Below are positions 62,575 to 64,000 of a DNA stretch of 64,000 nucleotides, piece by piece. The stretch spans positions 208,571 to 272,570 of the forward strand of contig CAWAMJ010000016.1 in the NCBI GenBank assembly GCA_963783085.1. The letters are read 5' to 3'. Position numbers and translations under genes: made by a program. Source of the DNA: CAVYUC01 sp963783085. GTDB taxonomy: Bacteria; Bacteroidota; Bacteroidia; Bacteroidales; Prolixibacteraceae. The number at the start of each line of letters is the position of its first letter. Positions within the stretch are counted from its first letter, which is position 1. The notes beneath the pieces are model-generated. The model worked only from the letters and a program-made list of their open reading frames with translations. It did not search any database and had not been told where the DNA came from.

Positions 62575-63576
62575 TTACTCTTTCAGGTGCCGCTCAAAAT
62601 TCTCCGACATATAAATCCGGTTCTCCCCGTTTTCACCGGTATAAATAAAATAAACTTCAATTTCCGGAATTATACGCGCCAGTTCTTCCCCTTTTTCGAG
62701 ACCAAGGACCATAAATGCGGTGGCAAATGCATCGGCCGTCATGCAATTATCAGCTAAAACAGTAGAGCTTAACAGGCTGTGCTGTACCGGATAGCCGGTT
62801 TTAGGATCGATTGTGTGGGCATATTTTTTTCCATCTTCCACATAATAATTCCGGTAATTCCCTGAGGTTGCCATACCATGTTCGGGCAGTTCTACTTTTG
62901 CCTGTATGTCGTTCGATGCGAAAAATGCATTTTCGTCGGGTTTGCTGATACCAATGGTCCAGGTGTTACCTTTTTCATTTTTGCCCAGGGCAGCTACTTC
63001 GCCACCAATTTCAACCATATAGTTTTCGCACCCTTTTTCTTTCAGGAAGTCGCCGATCAAATCGCAGGTGTAGCCTTTTGAAATGGCGCTCATGTCGAGT
63101 TTCATGTGTGGGTTTTCCTTGATGATTTTTCCGTTTTCAAGCCTCACTTTTTTATAACCGGTGATCGCTTTCAGGCTGTCGATAATTTCCGGCGTCATTT
63201 TCTCTTTTTCTTCCGGGCCAAAGCCCCACGCGTTAACCATTGGTCCGGCGGTAATGTCGAATGCGCCGGCTGTGATTTTCGAAATTTCCATGGCACGGTT
63301 GTAACAGGTTATAAATTCCGGCGGAAGTTTTACGGGTTCGTTGTTGTTTATTTTCGAAATTACCGATTCTTTTTCATAGGTTGAGAAAATGAGGTTGTAT
63401 TCGTTGAATTTTTTTGTGATTTCATCCTGCAGGTCTTTCCCCTGCGGGCTTTCATAAACAATGTGGTAAATGGTACCGTAGATAAAACCTTCGTTGTAAA
63501 TGTATTTTGAAGGTGAATTTTGACACGAACTGTACGTTAGCGCCAAAATCAGAAAAAGGAAAAAACGCTTTGTCAT
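62575..63576 (-). CDS. apbE: FAD:protein FMN transferase
   Basis: This is a 333-residue ApbE-family lipoprotein (signal MTKRFFLFLILALTYSSC, Cys18). ApbE attaches FMN through a phosphoester bond to a Thr or Ser of target proteins such as NqrB, NqrC and RnfG. Conserved segments are STYEKESVISKIN, FDITAGPMVNAWGFG, KLDMSAISKGYTCDLIGDFL, YMVEIGGEVAALG, THTIDPKTGYP-like AHTIDPKTGYPVQHSL and ADNCMTADAFATAFMVLG, the last with the metal- and FAD-binding Asp/Thr. Target genes (nqr, rnf or FMN-binding domains) are not in the window. Confidence 0.96.
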   Translation of the reverse strand: MTKRFFLFLILALTYSSCQNSPSKYIYNEGFIYGTIYHIVYESPQGKDLQDEITKKFNEYNLIFSTYEKESVISKINNNEPVKLPPEFITCYNRAMEISKITAGAFDITAGPMVNAWGFGPEEKEKMTPEIIDSLKAITGYKKVRLENGKIIKENPHMKLDMSAISKGYTCDLIGDFLKEKGCENYMVEIGGEVAALGKNEKGNTWTIGISKPDENAFFASNDIQAKVELPEHGMATSGNYRNYYVEDGKKYAHTIDPKTGYPVQHSLLSSTVLADNCMTADAFATAFMVLGLEKGEELARIIPEIEVYFIYTGENGENRIYMSENFERHLKE

Positions 63577-64000
63577 TTTCTGAATTTTAAGTCAGCGCGA
63601 AATTAAGAAAATGAATTCAAAACCGGATTTTTTTCAGGCCAAAACACCTTGACCAAAACTGCAGACTGGAGGAGGTGAATGCTTCGATGGTTTGCCGGAG
63701 ATCATCAGAAAGCTGAGCCGGTGACTGAAGATCACCTGCTCAATAGAACGAACCGGTGAAAAAAAAAGTGATCAGTGATCAGTCGCAGTTACCTGCTTTG
63801 TTTTTAACCAAACGTATAAACACGCTGAAAAGTCTGGCATCCGGAACCTGACACTACTGTCATTTCGGGAACCCGCCCGGGAGCCGGACTTTCCAAAGTT
63901 CGGTTTGTTATCTTCGGTAATCTTGAATTTTTTATAAAATTTGAGAACCCGAAAAAAATGTGATAAATTGTAAAGAAGATTTATAAAAAACCAGGAATCA
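63577..64000. other. Gene-free 424-nt end of window
   Basis: No gene is visible to base 64000. There is a short tandem GTGATCAGTGATCA near 63768 and a stretch near 63826-63860 that resembles the inverted repeat at 61.1 kb (CACGCTGAAAAGTCT ... GAACCTGACA). The right edge may hold the upstream region of a gene outside the window. Confidence 0.4.

Noticed and set aside
1..64000. CRISPR array, prophage, integrative element or transposase
   Set aside because: No regularly spaced direct repeats, phage genes, integrase or transposase were seen; gene content is collinear, ordinary chromosome.
1..64000. tRNA or rRNA genes
   Set aside because: No GTTCRAnYC-type T-loop with matching cloverleaf arms was noticed in the gaps, and no rRNA-like sequence; a tRNAscan run would settle it.

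Overview
This 64 kb window looks like ordinary chromosome of a Bacteroidota bacterium, most likely an environmental or marine member of the Marinilabiliales (Prolixibacteraceae-like; this rank is inference). The pointers are a SusC/SusD pair, many lipoproteins with LxxC lipoboxes, sulfatases, DUF1573, a PASTA-rluD-ddl cluster, an RprXY-like two-component pair, and Bacteroidota promoters (TTG, about 19 nt, TAnnTTTG). I saw no tRNA, rRNA, CRISPR array, prophage, transposase or plasmid gene.

Layout. (1) 1-12.95 kb: a glycan or acid-sugar locus with the 3' part of susC, susD, a Tat-exported enolase-superfamily dehydratase, an ACS-type MFS transporter, a Tat-exported DUF362 protein, a secreted RraA-like aldolase, two lipoprotein sulfatases and a DUF1460 lipoprotein. 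The dehydratase and the aldolase both carry export signals, so part of the catabolism may run outside the cytoplasm. (2) 13.0-25.3 kb: housekeeping. It holds an HTH/DUF2975 pair, an exported protein of the mislabelled 'asparagine synthetase B' family, dnaB, ddl, an RluD-type synthase, a PASTA protein, rpmH, a short TauE, a response regulator with its kinase, a DUF1573 protein and meaB. (3) 25.5-36.7 kb: lpdA, a FadL-type porin, a lipoprotein, an inhibitory-type serpin, an ECF sigma operon whose second gene fuses a one-TM anti-sigma-like region to a beta-barrel-like domain, an LVIVD lipoprotein and a lytic transglycosylase. (4) 36.7-46.8 kb: uvrA, a nucleoside kinase, GNAT, CorA with an unusual leader, a YeeE/YedE transporter, tandem Mn-type and Fe-type superoxide dismutases and a 57-aa winged-helix protein. 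(5) 46.8-52.4 kb: a xylose locus (transporter, xylA, xylB, GntR/LacI-like regulator) with a shared operator of TGTTC repeats. (6) 52.9-64 kb: nitroreductase, proline dehydrogenase, Skp/OmpH, glycosyltransferase, a frameshifted DUF3472 lipoprotein, a frameshifted araA, an aromatic amino acid decarboxylase, acylphosphatase, small membrane proteins and ApbE, with several palindromic intergenic repeats.

Reading frames are broken, or appear broken, by single-base insertions at the MFS start (about 5.43 kb), possibly the ECF sigma start (31.33 kb), DUF3472 (56.87 kb) and araA (58.73 kb, probably also 57.93 kb). All are in the same direction and mostly in short homopolymers, so they may be assembly errors rather than decay.

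The leads most worth checking are the exported dehydratase/aldolase module, the ECF sigma/anti-sigma/barrel operon, the CorA leader (uORF plus a hairpin masking a strong Shine-Dalgarno), the TGTTC-repeat xylose operator, and the TTAACA repeats between the two-component genes and DUF1573.
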